The notes beneath the pieces were generated by a model. It was given only the letters and a program-made list of their open reading frames with translations. It was not told the origin of the DNA and made no database searches. From assembly GCF_900103125.1 (NCBI RefSeq), contig NZ_FNJV01000009.1:1-64000 (forward strand): a DNA stretch of 64,000 nt. The letters are read 5' to 3'. This stretch comes from Mucilaginibacter sp. OK268 (GTDB taxonomy: Bacteria; Bacteroidota; Bacteroidia; Sphingobacteriales; Sphingobacteriaceae). A program made the position numbers and the translations under genes. This document shows, piece by piece, positions 26,149 to 33,668 of the stretch; positions within the stretch are counted from its first letter, which is position 1, and each line of letters begins with the position of its first letter.

Positions 26149-26208
26149 TATCTTTAGGTGTATCACCTCCACGGCCCTGCTTGCTTTGAAAATTGTAAGC
26201 AGGGCCGT
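26149..26208 (+). ncRNA. Candidate small structured RNA or strong bidirectional terminator
   Basis: A TATCTTTA box (26149-26156) is followed within a few bases by AGGTG-TAT-CACCT and then by a perfect 12-bp stem ACGGCCCTGCTT (26171-26182) / AAGCAGGGCCGT (26197-26208) with a 14-base loop. The T-run after the stem is poor, which makes a simple terminator less obvious. It is 170 bases beyond the DUF4142 gene. Assignment as an RNA gene is speculative. Confidence 0.3.
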
Positions 26209-26303
26209 TTGGTTAAAGGAATAAAAAGGCTCAAAAATAAGCCGTTTGGTTCGCAGTTCGTTGAATATCAGTAGTGTAATACTTTTTAAAGTTTTCGAAA
26301 CAT

Positions 26304-26404
26304 GTTAAAACTGCGTTAAAATTTGTTAAAAAGTGTTAAAATGGATGATTTTGAATGAATTTTGAGCTGTTTTTACACCGTTTTTGACCAGAAATTTGTT
26401 AAAA
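26304..26404. repeat. Helically phased GTTAAAA direct repeats
   Basis: GTTAAAA begins at 26304, 26315, 26325, 26335 and again at 26398. Intervals are 11, 10, 10 and 63 bases, all close to whole multiples of the 10.5-base helical turn. The array lies 125-225 bases upstream of the Gfo/Idh/MocA gene. Confidence 0.65.
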
Positions 26405-26475
26405 TTTGAGGTTTAAAAAGTATTTTTGAGATACACGTTGTTTGATTTTTGTAATACGACTAAAAAACTAAACAG

Positions 26476-26516
26476 GCAAAAGCTTTCGGCCTTCGGCATT
26501 GAGCTTTTGGCTTAAA
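26476..26516. repeat. Family F single arm
   Basis: aaaagctttcggccttcggc and attgagcttttggctt, just upstream of the Gfo/Idh/MocA start. Same words as 23356-23452. Confidence 0.45.
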
Positions 26517-26528
26517 TAAATTCTATCT

Positions 26529-27548
26529 ATGTCATCAAAACCAATCGTTACCGGCCTTATGGCCTACGGCATGTCGGGCCGGATATTTCATGCGCCATTT
26601 TTAACCACCAATCCGGGTTTTACCTTTAAAGCTATTGTTGAACGCCACGAAAAAAAGGCCGGAAAGGTTTATCCTGATGTGATCAGCTATAATACCACCG
26701 ATGAGCTGCTGAACGATGCCGAAATTGAACTGATTGTTGTAAACACCCCCAACAATACCCACTTTGACTATGCTGTACAAGCCCTCAACGCGGGCAAGCA
26801 TGTGCTGATCGAAAAGCCGGCGGCGGTGACATCGGCAGAGGTAAAAACCTTGTTCGACCTGGGTAAAAAGTTGAACCTGAAGGTAATGATCTATCAGAAC
26901 CGCCGGTACGACAGTGGTTTTATATCGGTAAAAAAGGTAATTGAAAGCGGTAGACTGGGCGAACTGATCGAAGTGCATTTCAGGCTCGACAGATACCGGA
27001 TGCCTATTGGACCTAAAGTATTTAAGGAAACCAAAGACACCCCCGGCAATGGGCTTACTTATGACCTCGGTGCTCACCTGGTGGATAATGCTATCAGCAT
27101 ATTTGGCAAACCGCTGAGCTATGTAAAAACAACGGCCTCGCACCGCCCAGGTTCGCAGGTAGATGATTATTTTAATATCCATCTATCATATCCTAACCAA
27201 CTGAACGTATACTTAACATCGGGTTTGCTGATAGCCGAACATTTACCCGGCTTTGTGATCCACGGAACGCTGGGGAGCTTTGTAAAGCTGCGTACCGATG
27301 TGCAGGAGGCTCAATTGGATACCGGCATGAAGCCAACCGATGATGGTTTTGGTATTGAACCCGAAGGCAGCGAAGGCAAACTGGTGCTGATGGGGGTTGA
27401 TAATCAGAAAACCGTGGAGTGGGTTGCGTCAGACAAGGGTAATTATAATGGTTTATTTGACGCGGTTTATCATACCGTACGCGAAAATGCGTTATTCCCA
27501 ATAACCGAAGAGCAGATAGCCTGGCAGCTGGAATTGCTGGAAAGTTAA
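26529..27548 (+). CDS. Gfo/Idh/MocA family oxidoreductase
   Basis: NAD(P)-dependent dehydrogenase of the glucose-fructose/inositol dehydrogenase family, 339 residues. The Rossmann start is GLMAYGMSGRIFHAP (residues 9-23) and the catalytic EKP word is in GKHVLIEKPAAVT (near 96-98), followed by YQNRRYDSGFISVKK. The C-terminal domain (DLGAHLVDNAISIFG) is the usual substrate-binding fold. The sugar or polyol substrate is not predictable. A thioredoxin-fold lipoprotein gene follows 41 bases downstream and may be co-transcribed. Confidence 0.93.
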   Translation: MSSKPIVTGLMAYGMSGRIFHAPFLTTNPGFTFKAIVERHEKKAGKVYPDVISYNTTDELLNDAEIELIVVNTPNNTHFDYAVQALNAGKHVLIEKPAAVTSAEVKTLFDLGKKLNLKVMIYQNRRYDSGFISVKKVIESGRLGELIEVHFRLDRYRMPIGPKVFKETKDTPGNGLTYDLGAHLVDNAISIFGKPLSYVKTTASHRPGSQVDDYFNIHLSYPNQLNVYLTSGLLIAEHLPGFVIHGTLGSFVKLRTDVQEAQLDTGMKPTDDGFGIEPEGSEGKLVLMGVDNQKTVEWVASDKGNYNGLFDAVYHTVRENALFPITEEQIAWQLELLES

Positions 27549-27589
27549 AAATATCGTAAATATGCTTAATGAAATTCTATATTAATCTA

Positions 27590-28078
27590 ATGAAAAAGAT
27601 ATATCTGTTCCTTTGCTTGCTTATCGCGGCTGGCTGTACGCAGGCCCAAACCCTCGGCGCTAATACGGGTATTCCGCCATATCATATACTAACTACCGAT
27701 AGCGTGTATGTTACCCCGGCCAATCTGAAAAAGAATAAGCCTGTAATGGTGATTTACTTTCAACCTGATTGCGGCCACTGCCAGCACTTAATGTATGATC
27801 TGAAACCGCAGTTAAAAAACCTACAGGATGTACAGATCGTGATGATAACTTTTGTTACGCAGATAAAGGCAATCCAGGTTTTTCAGCGCGATTTTGATTT
27901 AGCCAAATATCACAATATCATTATAGGTACCGAAGGATATACTTATTTGGTGCAAAAATATTACCAGATAAAAAACACACCGTATATTGCTATTTATAAC
28001 CGTAATGGCAAATTATCGCAGGCCTATCCAATGGTGCCAAAAATCCCAGTACTGATGGCGGCTCTTAAGAAAGTATAA
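27590..28078 (+). CDS. Exported thioredoxin-fold lipoprotein
   Basis: A 162-residue exported protein with a lipobox-like LIAAGC and a thioredoxin fold. The redox site is PDCGHCQHL (CGHC, as in protein disulfide isomerases and some TlpA-like proteins). The later word YYQIKNTPYIAIYNRNG contains the cis-proline loop. It probably acts in the periplasm on disulfides. The frame opens at 27569, but the ATG at 27590 (MKKIYLFLCLL) gives the signal peptide directly. Ends close to a family E palindrome. Confidence 0.85.
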   Translation: MKKIYLFLCLLIAAGCTQAQTLGANTGIPPYHILTTDSVYVTPANLKKNKPVMVIYFQPDCGHCQHLMYDLKPQLKNLQDVQIVMITFVTQIKAIQVFQRDFDLAKYHNIIIGTEGYTYLVQKYYQIKNTPYIAIYNRNGKLSQAYPMVPKIPVLMAALKKV

Positions 28079-28085
28079 GCTGGGG

Positions 28086-28182
28086 TAGATGTGTAGAGGT
28101 GCGAATGTGCAGATATGCAAATAATTAGAAGATGCTCATTGGCTTTTCATCTGCACATTCGCACATTTGAAATCTGCACATC
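28086..28182. repeat. Palindromic repeat, family E (gatgtgcagatatgcaaa)
   Basis: Left arm gatgtgtagaggtgcgaatg, tgcagatatgcaaataatta; right arm tcatctgcacattcgcacat, ttgaaatctgcacatcg. It fills the gap between two convergent genes and ends 3 bases before the transglutaminase stop codon. Confidence 0.75.
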
Positions 28183-28185
28183 GTT

Positions 28186-29157
28186 CTATTGCTGCTGCTG
28201 TTGTTGCTGTTGAATGATCTCCATATGGCGTTGATAGCTGTTTTTGGTGTATTCGGTCACCGGTTGCAGCGGAGCGGTTTCATGGAGGGTATGGTTATCG
28301 TAAGCAGGGGAGTTTTCATCATCAACCGATACTGAAACCTCCAGTTTATGTCCTGATGAGCCTTTGTAAACGCCTTTTACGGGTGAGCAATCCGGGAAGC
28401 TGCGGCCAACAGCCAGGCGTACATGGGTTTCATTAGCTACGCAGTTATTGGTAGGATCGATGCCTAACCAGCCATAATCCGGAATATAGGCCTCGGCCCA
28501 GGCATGGGTGGCGCCTTCACCACGCATAGCACTGCTGTGGGTGCATATATAGCCGCTTACGTAGCGTGCAGGTATCTTGAGCAAGCGGAGCATCACCATT
28601 AAAATATGGGCAAAATCCTGGCAAACACCGGCCTTTAATTTCCAAACCTCGTCAAGTGTGGTTTCAACGGTAGTAACGCCTTTGATATATTCAAAATTCA
28701 GGTACACATAATTGCAAAAACGGAGCGCTATCCGGTAAGGCGTATCGTCCTTTGATCTTACCTGTTCTACAATAACCTGCAGTTCGGGCAGGCCCTCAAA
28801 ATATTCCTGCTTTAAAAAATCAATGTAGGGCACCATGTATTGCAGGCGTTTCAGGTCTTCCCATTGCTGTTCGGGGAAAATATCATTCACTGGCAAAGGG
28901 CGCTGACGGGTAATTACATCCAGTTTGGAGTTGATAGTCAACATGGAGTGCTGTTCGCTATAGGTAAAACTGCCTACCTCGTTGCCATAATAATCAATAT
29001 GGGTGTCAACAACCGGGTTGCCGGTGATATGTAATTCCTGCTTTACCACATCCTGATACTCATCTTTTATGGGGAAAAGAATGATCTGATTGGCACTGTC
29101 ACGTACCAGGCTTTCGTAAGTATAGCGGGTTATATGTTGTATTTTAAATTCAGGCAT
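28186..29157 (-). CDS. Transglutaminase-like cysteine protease domain protein with poly-Gln tail
   Basis: A 323-residue protein with an N-terminal transglutaminase-associated domain (residues 1-80) and a transglutaminase/protease core. The triad is GVCQDFAHI (Cys179), THAWAEAYIP (His218) and GIDPTNN (Asp234). It ends in eight consecutive glutamines coded by mixed CAA and CAG. It is the last gene of the ATP-grasp, alpha-E, transglutaminase set, whose same order is known in mycobacteria (Rv2411c-Rv2409c). The set is thought to make and process an amide-linked peptide tag, but the product is unknown. A TTG at 29166 gives three more residues; the ATG at 29157 is preferred. Confidence 0.93.
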   Translation of the reverse strand: MPEFKIQHITRYTYESLVRDSANQIILFPIKDEYQDVVKQELHITGNPVVDTHIDYYGNEVGSFTYSEQHSMLTINSKLDVITRQRPLPVNDIFPEQQWEDLKRLQYMVPYIDFLKQEYFEGLPELQVIVEQVRSKDDTPYRIALRFCNYVYLNFEYIKGVTTVETTLDEVWKLKAGVCQDFAHILMVMLRLLKIPARYVSGYICTHSSAMRGEGATHAWAEAYIPDYGWLGIDPTNNCVANETHVRLAVGRSFPDCSPVKGVYKGSSGHKLEVSVSVDDENSPAYDNHTLHETAPLQPVTEYTKNSYQRHMEIIQQQQQQQQ

Positions 29158-29172
29158 GACGTTCAAATTAAA

Positions 29173-30108
29173 TTATGAATTGGCAAAATAATACTCATTC
29201 AGGGAGTTGCCTACGTTGTATAATTCAGTACGGATCTGGGTGAGAAATCCGTGCAGGCCTTCCTGTTTAATGCTGCGTACCGAACTGTATTTGATGCGGC
29301 TTTGCAAGCGCCCAATCTGGAACGACATTTCCCGGTAGGTATCCACATTGGTATCGTTTTTTAACCTATCGAAATAGCGCTGGATATTGTTTACCGAATA
29401 AATTACCGACCGCGGGAAATCGTTGTTTAAAACTACCTGCTCCAGTATATTTTCGGCCTCAAAGCCTTCGCGATAGGTTTTTAAGTACAGCTCATAACCG
29501 CCTAAGGAAAGTAACAGGTGTTTCCAATAAGTGGTATCGGTAAGCAGGTTGGGATTATCACTTACGGAACTGAATTTGGTATCCAGGATATCAACCGATT
29601 GTATGGCCCGTTCCAGGTATTTGCCGATGTTCATAAAGCTCCGGCCTTCACCACGTTCCATCGTGATCTCGACGGTGCCGTAATAGAGCATTACCTGCTT
29701 TATTAAAATATCGAGTACGCCTATGGGATCTTCCCGTTGCAGGGCTCGTTCTATCCGCGGATCTTTTACTGCATGATAGTACTCGTTGAGGCATTGCCAC
29801 AAGTCCTTGGTGATGTGTTCCTGAACGCCACGGGCATTTTCGCGGGCCAGCGTAATAATATTCAATATGGAATTTGGGTTGTTTTTGCCCGTTACCATAT
29901 ACTTTAAAACCGACCGGCTATCATTATCCAGGGTGTCGGCGTCGGTTTCATGCAGACCCACAAATATCCTGATCACCGGTTCCCAGGTAAATTCCTGAAC
30001 AGTATCCTGCGATGAGGCGTAGTTTATTTTGAGCATCCGCAGCATACCATCGCTGCGTTCAATATAACGGCTTAACCAATAAAAACTTGCTGCAACCCTG
30101 CTTAACAT
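29173..30108 (-). CDS. Alpha-E domain-containing protein
   Basis: A 311-residue, almost all-helical protein starting MLSRVAASFYWLSRYIERSD, the hallmark of the alpha-E family (conserved glutamates, often in LSRYxER). It is always found with a circularly permuted ATP-grasp protein and a transglutaminase, as here (15 bases before the transglutaminase start). Its biochemical role is not established; it may be a partner or carrier for the ligase. A family D repeat arm lies immediately upstream of its start codon, so its ribosome-binding region is repeat-derived. Confidence 0.93.
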   Translation of the reverse strand: MLSRVAASFYWLSRYIERSDGMLRMLKINYASSQDTVQEFTWEPVIRIFVGLHETDADTLDNDSRSVLKYMVTGKNNPNSILNIITLARENARGVQEHITKDLWQCLNEYYHAVKDPRIERALQREDPIGVLDILIKQVMLYYGTVEITMERGEGRSFMNIGKYLERAIQSVDILDTKFSSVSDNPNLLTDTTYWKHLLLSLGGYELYLKTYREGFEAENILEQVVLNNDFPRSVIYSVNNIQRYFDRLKNDTNVDTYREMSFQIGRLQSRIKYSSVRSIKQEGLHGFLTQIRTELYNVGNSLNEYYFANS

Positions 30109-30296
30109 ATGAGCCCCCTAACCCCCTAAAGGGAGAATATTTTTAAAAATGAATATCGATTTCCAACATCGAATGATGAAGTGTTAATGTCCCAATAAGT
30201 TTTACTTCAGTGTTCATTATTCAAAATTCGATGTTCGGTATTACTGTCTTTTGTCCTTAATCTTTTATCACTCCCCCTTTAGGGGGCCGGGGGCTT
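30109..30296. repeat. Composite palindromic element (D ... H ... D inverted)
   Basis: Left arm agccccctaaccccctaaag directly before the alpha-E start, right arm ctttagggggccgggggctt overlapping the ATP-grasp stop codon. Inside (30155-30240) are family H words (gatttccaacatcgaatgat and tcaaaattcgatgttcgg) that pair with each other. It interrupts an otherwise tight operon. Confidence 0.7.
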
Positions 30297-31743
30297 ACGC
30301 CAGCACCCATGTATCCTTGCTGCCACCTCCCTGCGAGCTGTTTACCACCAGCGAGCCTTCTTTAAGGGCCACCCGTGTTAAGCCACCGGGAACAATCTCG
30401 ATGCCGTCTGGGCCATAAAGGGCATAGGGACGCAGGTCGACACGACGGGGCTTTAATAAACCCTGCATATAACAAGGCGCCGCCGAAAGACTAATAGTTG
30501 GCTGAGCAATAAAATTGCGCGGATCTTTTAGGATCTCCTTTTTATAATCGTCAATTTCCTGTTCAGTAGCGGCATGGCCCATGAGCATACCATAGCCTCC
30601 GCTGCCATTGGTTTTTTTAACCACCATGTTGTTCAGGTTTTTGAATACATGCTCACGCTCATCGGGATTACCTAATTGGTGTGTGGGTACGTTTTTAAGG
30701 ATTGGTTCCTCGTTAAGGTAATAACGTATCATATCCGGAACATAGGCGTAAACGGCCTTATCATCGGCAACGCCGGTGCCAATGGCATTTACTATGGCCA
30801 CATTACCTTTGCGGTATGCACCCATAATGCCGGCAACGCCCAGCATGCTTTCCGGGTTAAATACCAGCGGATCAAGGTACTCATCGTCAACGCGGCGGTA
30901 TATGACGTCTACCTGTTGCAGGCCGGTGGTGGTTTTCATGTATACCTTATGATTATTAACCACCAGGTCGCGCCCTTCCACCAGTTCCACACCCATGAGG
31001 CGGGCCAGGGTAGTATGCTCAAAATAGGCCGAGTTGTATATGCCCGGGCTTAGCAATACGATAGTTGGGTTTGATATTTGCCTGGGCGAAAGCGCCAAAA
31101 GGTTTTTATACAATATGGTTGGATACTCGGTTACACTGCGAACCCCGCATTGCGGCAGCAGATCGGGAAACAAACGCTTGGTGATCTCGCGGTTTTCGAG
31201 CATATAGCTTACGCCAGATGGAGTGCGCAAATTATCCTCCAGTACATAAAAAGTACCATCCTCGTCACGGATCAGATCGATGCCTGATATGTGTACGTAA
31301 ATATCATAAGGTACTTTGAGCTGGTACATCTCGCGCAAAAAATGCGGGCAAGAATAAATAATATCAATAGGTACTATGCCATCTTTTACAATAAACTGGT
31401 TGTTGTATATGTCCTTCAGGAACAGGTTAAGCGCGGTAAGTCGTTGTTTGATGCCTTTCTCTACAAAGGTCCACTCGCTGGCTGTAATAATGCGTGGGAT
31501 GATATCAAAAGGGAATATCTTTTCGATACCCTCGCCGCTGTTATAAACCGTAAAAGTAATACCCTGGCTCATGAACAGGCTCTTGGCAAGTTCTTCCTTT
31601 TTGTTCAGGTCATCGGCCGATTCTTTTGAAATATATTCGATTACTTTCAAATAATGGTCGCGAACGCTGCAATTAGCGCCATACATTTCGTCCCATACGC
31701 CGCTAATGGGATCGTATTTATTAAAATAAGCTGATTCCTCCAT
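30295..31743 (-). CDS. Circularly permuted type 2 ATP-grasp protein
   Basis: A 482-residue member of the circularly permuted ATP-grasp family, expected to use ATP to form an amide or peptide bond. Visible words are RGIKQRLTALNLFLKDIYN-like (GIKQRLTALNLFLKDIY), YVLEDNLRTPSGVSYMLENR, DVIYRRVDDEYLDPL, and the C-terminal GSGGYGMLMGH and FIAQPTISLS. First gene of the set with alpha-E and transglutaminase. The set is widespread in bacteria; substrates are unknown. It stops within the family D repeat arm. Confidence 0.94.
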   Translation of the reverse strand: MEESAYFNKYDPISGVWDEMYGANCSVRDHYLKVIEYISKESADDLNKKEELAKSLFMSQGITFTVYNSGEGIEKIFPFDIIPRIITASEWTFVEKGIKQRLTALNLFLKDIYNNQFIVKDGIVPIDIIYSCPHFLREMYQLKVPYDIYVHISGIDLIRDEDGTFYVLEDNLRTPSGVSYMLENREITKRLFPDLLPQCGVRSVTEYPTILYKNLLALSPRQISNPTIVLLSPGIYNSAYFEHTTLARLMGVELVEGRDLVVNNHKVYMKTTTGLQQVDVIYRRVDDEYLDPLVFNPESMLGVAGIMGAYRKGNVAIVNAIGTGVADDKAVYAYVPDMIRYYLNEEPILKNVPTHQLGNPDEREHVFKNLNNMVVKKTNGSGGYGMLMGHAATEQEIDDYKKEILKDPRNFIAQPTISLSAAPCYMQGLLKPRRVDLRPYALYGPDGIEIVPGGLTRVALKEGSLVVNSSQGGGSKDTWVLA

Positions 31744-32004
31744 ATAAAATCGTAATAATTAGAAATCTACCAATCAGTTATTTTTAAAAATGTAATTTAT
31801 GAAGTGTTTTTGATAAAAAAGCAAATTTTTATTAAAAAAATTCAATTATTTATATCAAATTTTCATTTTAGATGAATTTATGCTTAATAATTTCATTTTT
31901 TAATTCTTTATGTATGTAGTTATTGATTTTTCTGCTGAAGAATTATAAATACAGTAATTGAAATTAATGATCGGCGGAGTTTTATCTTTACCTTTTTTAA
32001 GATA

Positions 32005-32370
32005 ATGATGGATTTTAAGATCACTTTTCCGGCCGGGTATAACGAGGTCAACGAACTTGATGGCAATATTGATGTACACATTGTGCTTGAAAGCGGCGAT
32101 GTGTTGGTGGCAACCTTATTTACGTTGGCTAATATTCAAAAAATGATCACGCAGTTTAATTCGGCAAGTTTCTGGGCCTCTGATATGATCATTGTTAAAA
32201 ACCTGACTCATGCCACTATCAGGGATGCTATACAGGAGATAATTGATGATGAATACCTGGAGCATGCCTGTACTCATATTGGCAGAGTAGAAAAACGTTA
32301 CCCGGGGATGTCGTTCGAACAAATACCCGATATGGCCGATGGTTACAAGCTTATTGCAAACCGGGACTGA
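32005..32370 (+). CDS. Conserved-looking hypothetical protein, small cytoplasmic
   Basis: A 121-residue soluble protein with no signal peptide and no motif I recognise. It is mixed alpha/beta and acidic, with words ESGDVLVATLFTLANIQKMI and WASDMIIVKNLTHATIRDAI. A TATCTTTA box sits about 20 bases upstream (31983-31990), giving a short leader, which supports a real gene. A second ATG at 32008 is equally possible as start. It is divergent from the ATP-grasp operon across a 260-base AT-rich gap in which I see nothing else. Confidence 0.65.
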   Translation: MMDFKITFPAGYNEVNELDGNIDVHIVLESGDVLVATLFTLANIQKMITQFNSASFWASDMIIVKNLTHATIRDAIQEIIDDEYLEHACTHIGRVEKRYPGMSFEQIPDMADGYKLIANRD

Positions 32371-32431
32371 TACAACAAGGGGCAGCTGTTGATAACGGCC
32401 ACCCCTTTAGCAATATATTTAGGTTGAAAAT

Positions 32432-33562
32432 TTAAACACGGATATAGATCTTCTTTTTATCCAGTATCCAGCCTACACACCAGCAAATAAGCATATAGCT
32501 TATGGCAAACAACAGTGAGCCGATAGCTCCCGGGGCTATTACTTGGTAAACAGAAGTATTGATCCAGTCGTAAAAACTGGTTCCTTTTACACTGAGCATA
32601 TAAAAGAATATCACCAGTATTTCTGACAGTACATAAATAGGCAGCGGGTTTTTGCCCAGGATAGTAAAAAAGCGGGTCCAGTTACCTTTGTTCCAATTAT
32701 TGATCTCAAGCGCGTAAACAAGGAATGAAAGGATCACCAGATCAAGCCCGGTGGTAATCAGCACAAAGGAGCTTGTCCACAATTTTTTATTGACCGGGAA
32801 TACCATGTTCCAGCAAAGGGCCAGAAATATAAACAGCGCTCCGGTAAGCAGCATTTTAGCAATGGTGTCATAACCCTTGCCTTTTTGCTGTATAAATTTA
32901 CCTGCATAATAGCCAATAACTACGTTCACAATAGCGGGCAGGGTACTCAGGATGCCTTCAGGATCAAAGGCTATTTTTTCACCATGATACATATGGCTAT
33001 CACCCAGGATAAACTTATCCAGAAATATGCCTGCATTGCCGGTCATGCTCAGGGGATCATTCGGGTCACCAAAAACCAGCAACAGGATCCAGTAGCCAAC
33101 TAATAGCAACACAGATAAGATAACCACCGACTGCTTTGAAAGAAAGTGGATCATAAGCGAGGCGAAACAATAACACAAGGCTATGCGCTGTAATACGCCC
33201 ATGATGCGGGTATCTGCAATAGGTGATAAGGAAATGTGGCCGCCCTTGAAATTAAAAAACGGAAACCAATACATAAGGTAACCTATTAAAAAAATAAGCA
33301 GGGTACGTTTAAATATTTTACCTAAAACAGCGGCAGTACCCATTTCCTGATAGCGTTTCATCGAGAAACTCATGGCGTTGCCCACCGCGAACAAGAATGA
33401 GGGAAATACCAGATCGGTAGGGGTGAAACCATGCCAGGCCGCGTGTTCAAGCGGCGAAAATGCAGCCGCGCCACTCCCCGGTGTATTTACTATGATCATA
33501 AAGCAGATGGTCATACCGCGAAATACATCCAGCGATAAAAACCGCGTTGATGATTTATTCAT
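32432..33562 (-). CDS. HGSNAT/DUF5009-like membrane acyltransferase
   Basis: A 376-residue membrane protein with about ten hydrophobic helices. It starts RFLSLDVFRGMTICFMIIVN and has TPTDLVFPSFLFAVGNAMSF, the pattern of heparan-alpha-glucosaminide N-acetyltransferase and its bacterial relatives (DUF5009, NagX). Those proteins acetylate amino sugars across a membrane using acetyl-CoA. It lies downstream of susD in the same direction (106-base gap with a terminator), so it may be read partly with the Sus genes. Substrate is inference: an amino-sugar glycan would fit. Confidence 0.85.
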   Translation of the reverse strand: MNKSSTRFLSLDVFRGMTICFMIIVNTPGSGAAAFSPLEHAAWHGFTPTDLVFPSFLFAVGNAMSFSMKRYQEMGTAAVLGKIFKRTLLIFLIGYLMYWFPFFNFKGGHISLSPIADTRIMGVLQRIALCYCFASLMIHFLSKQSVVILSVLLLVGYWILLLVFGDPNDPLSMTGNAGIFLDKFILGDSHMYHGEKIAFDPEGILSTLPAIVNVVIGYYAGKFIQQKGKGYDTIAKMLLTGALFIFLALCWNMVFPVNKKLWTSSFVLITTGLDLVILSFLVYALEINNWNKGNWTRFFTILGKNPLPIYVLSEILVIFFYMLSVKGTSFYDWINTSVYQVIAPGAIGSLLFAISYMLICWCVGWILDKKKIYIRV

Positions 33563-33620
33563 AAAAATTAATATTTAGGTTTTGAATGCTTAAAACAGGA
33601 GGGGTGATAAGCGATGGTTA

Positions 33621-33660
33621 AAAACTTACCGGGATAATACGTCCCGGTAAGTTTTGAATG
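33621..33660 (-). terminator. Terminator after susD
   Basis: AAAACTTACCGGGA (33621-33634) and TCCCGGTAAGTTTT (33642-33655) form a perfect 14-bp stem with a 7-base loop; reading leftwards the stem ends in a T-run. It follows the susD stop by about 14 bases and separates it from the acyltransferase gene. Confidence 0.85.
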
Positions 33661-33668
33661 AACTTTTA

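Larger units (their letters stand above)
26000..26528. other. 529-base gap: repeats, structured stem, phased GTTAAAA array
   Basis: From left to right: family H words (26003-26075), family N words (26080-26146), a TATCTTTA box (26149-26156) followed by two hairpins (26156-26208), an AT-rich stretch with four to five helically phased GTTAAAA words (26304-26404), and family F words (26476-26516). No coding frame is credible. Confidence 0.6.

Noticed and set aside
26601..27182. Minus-strand frame of 193 codons
   Set aside because: Antisense to the Gfo/Idh/MocA gene, no recognisable domain.
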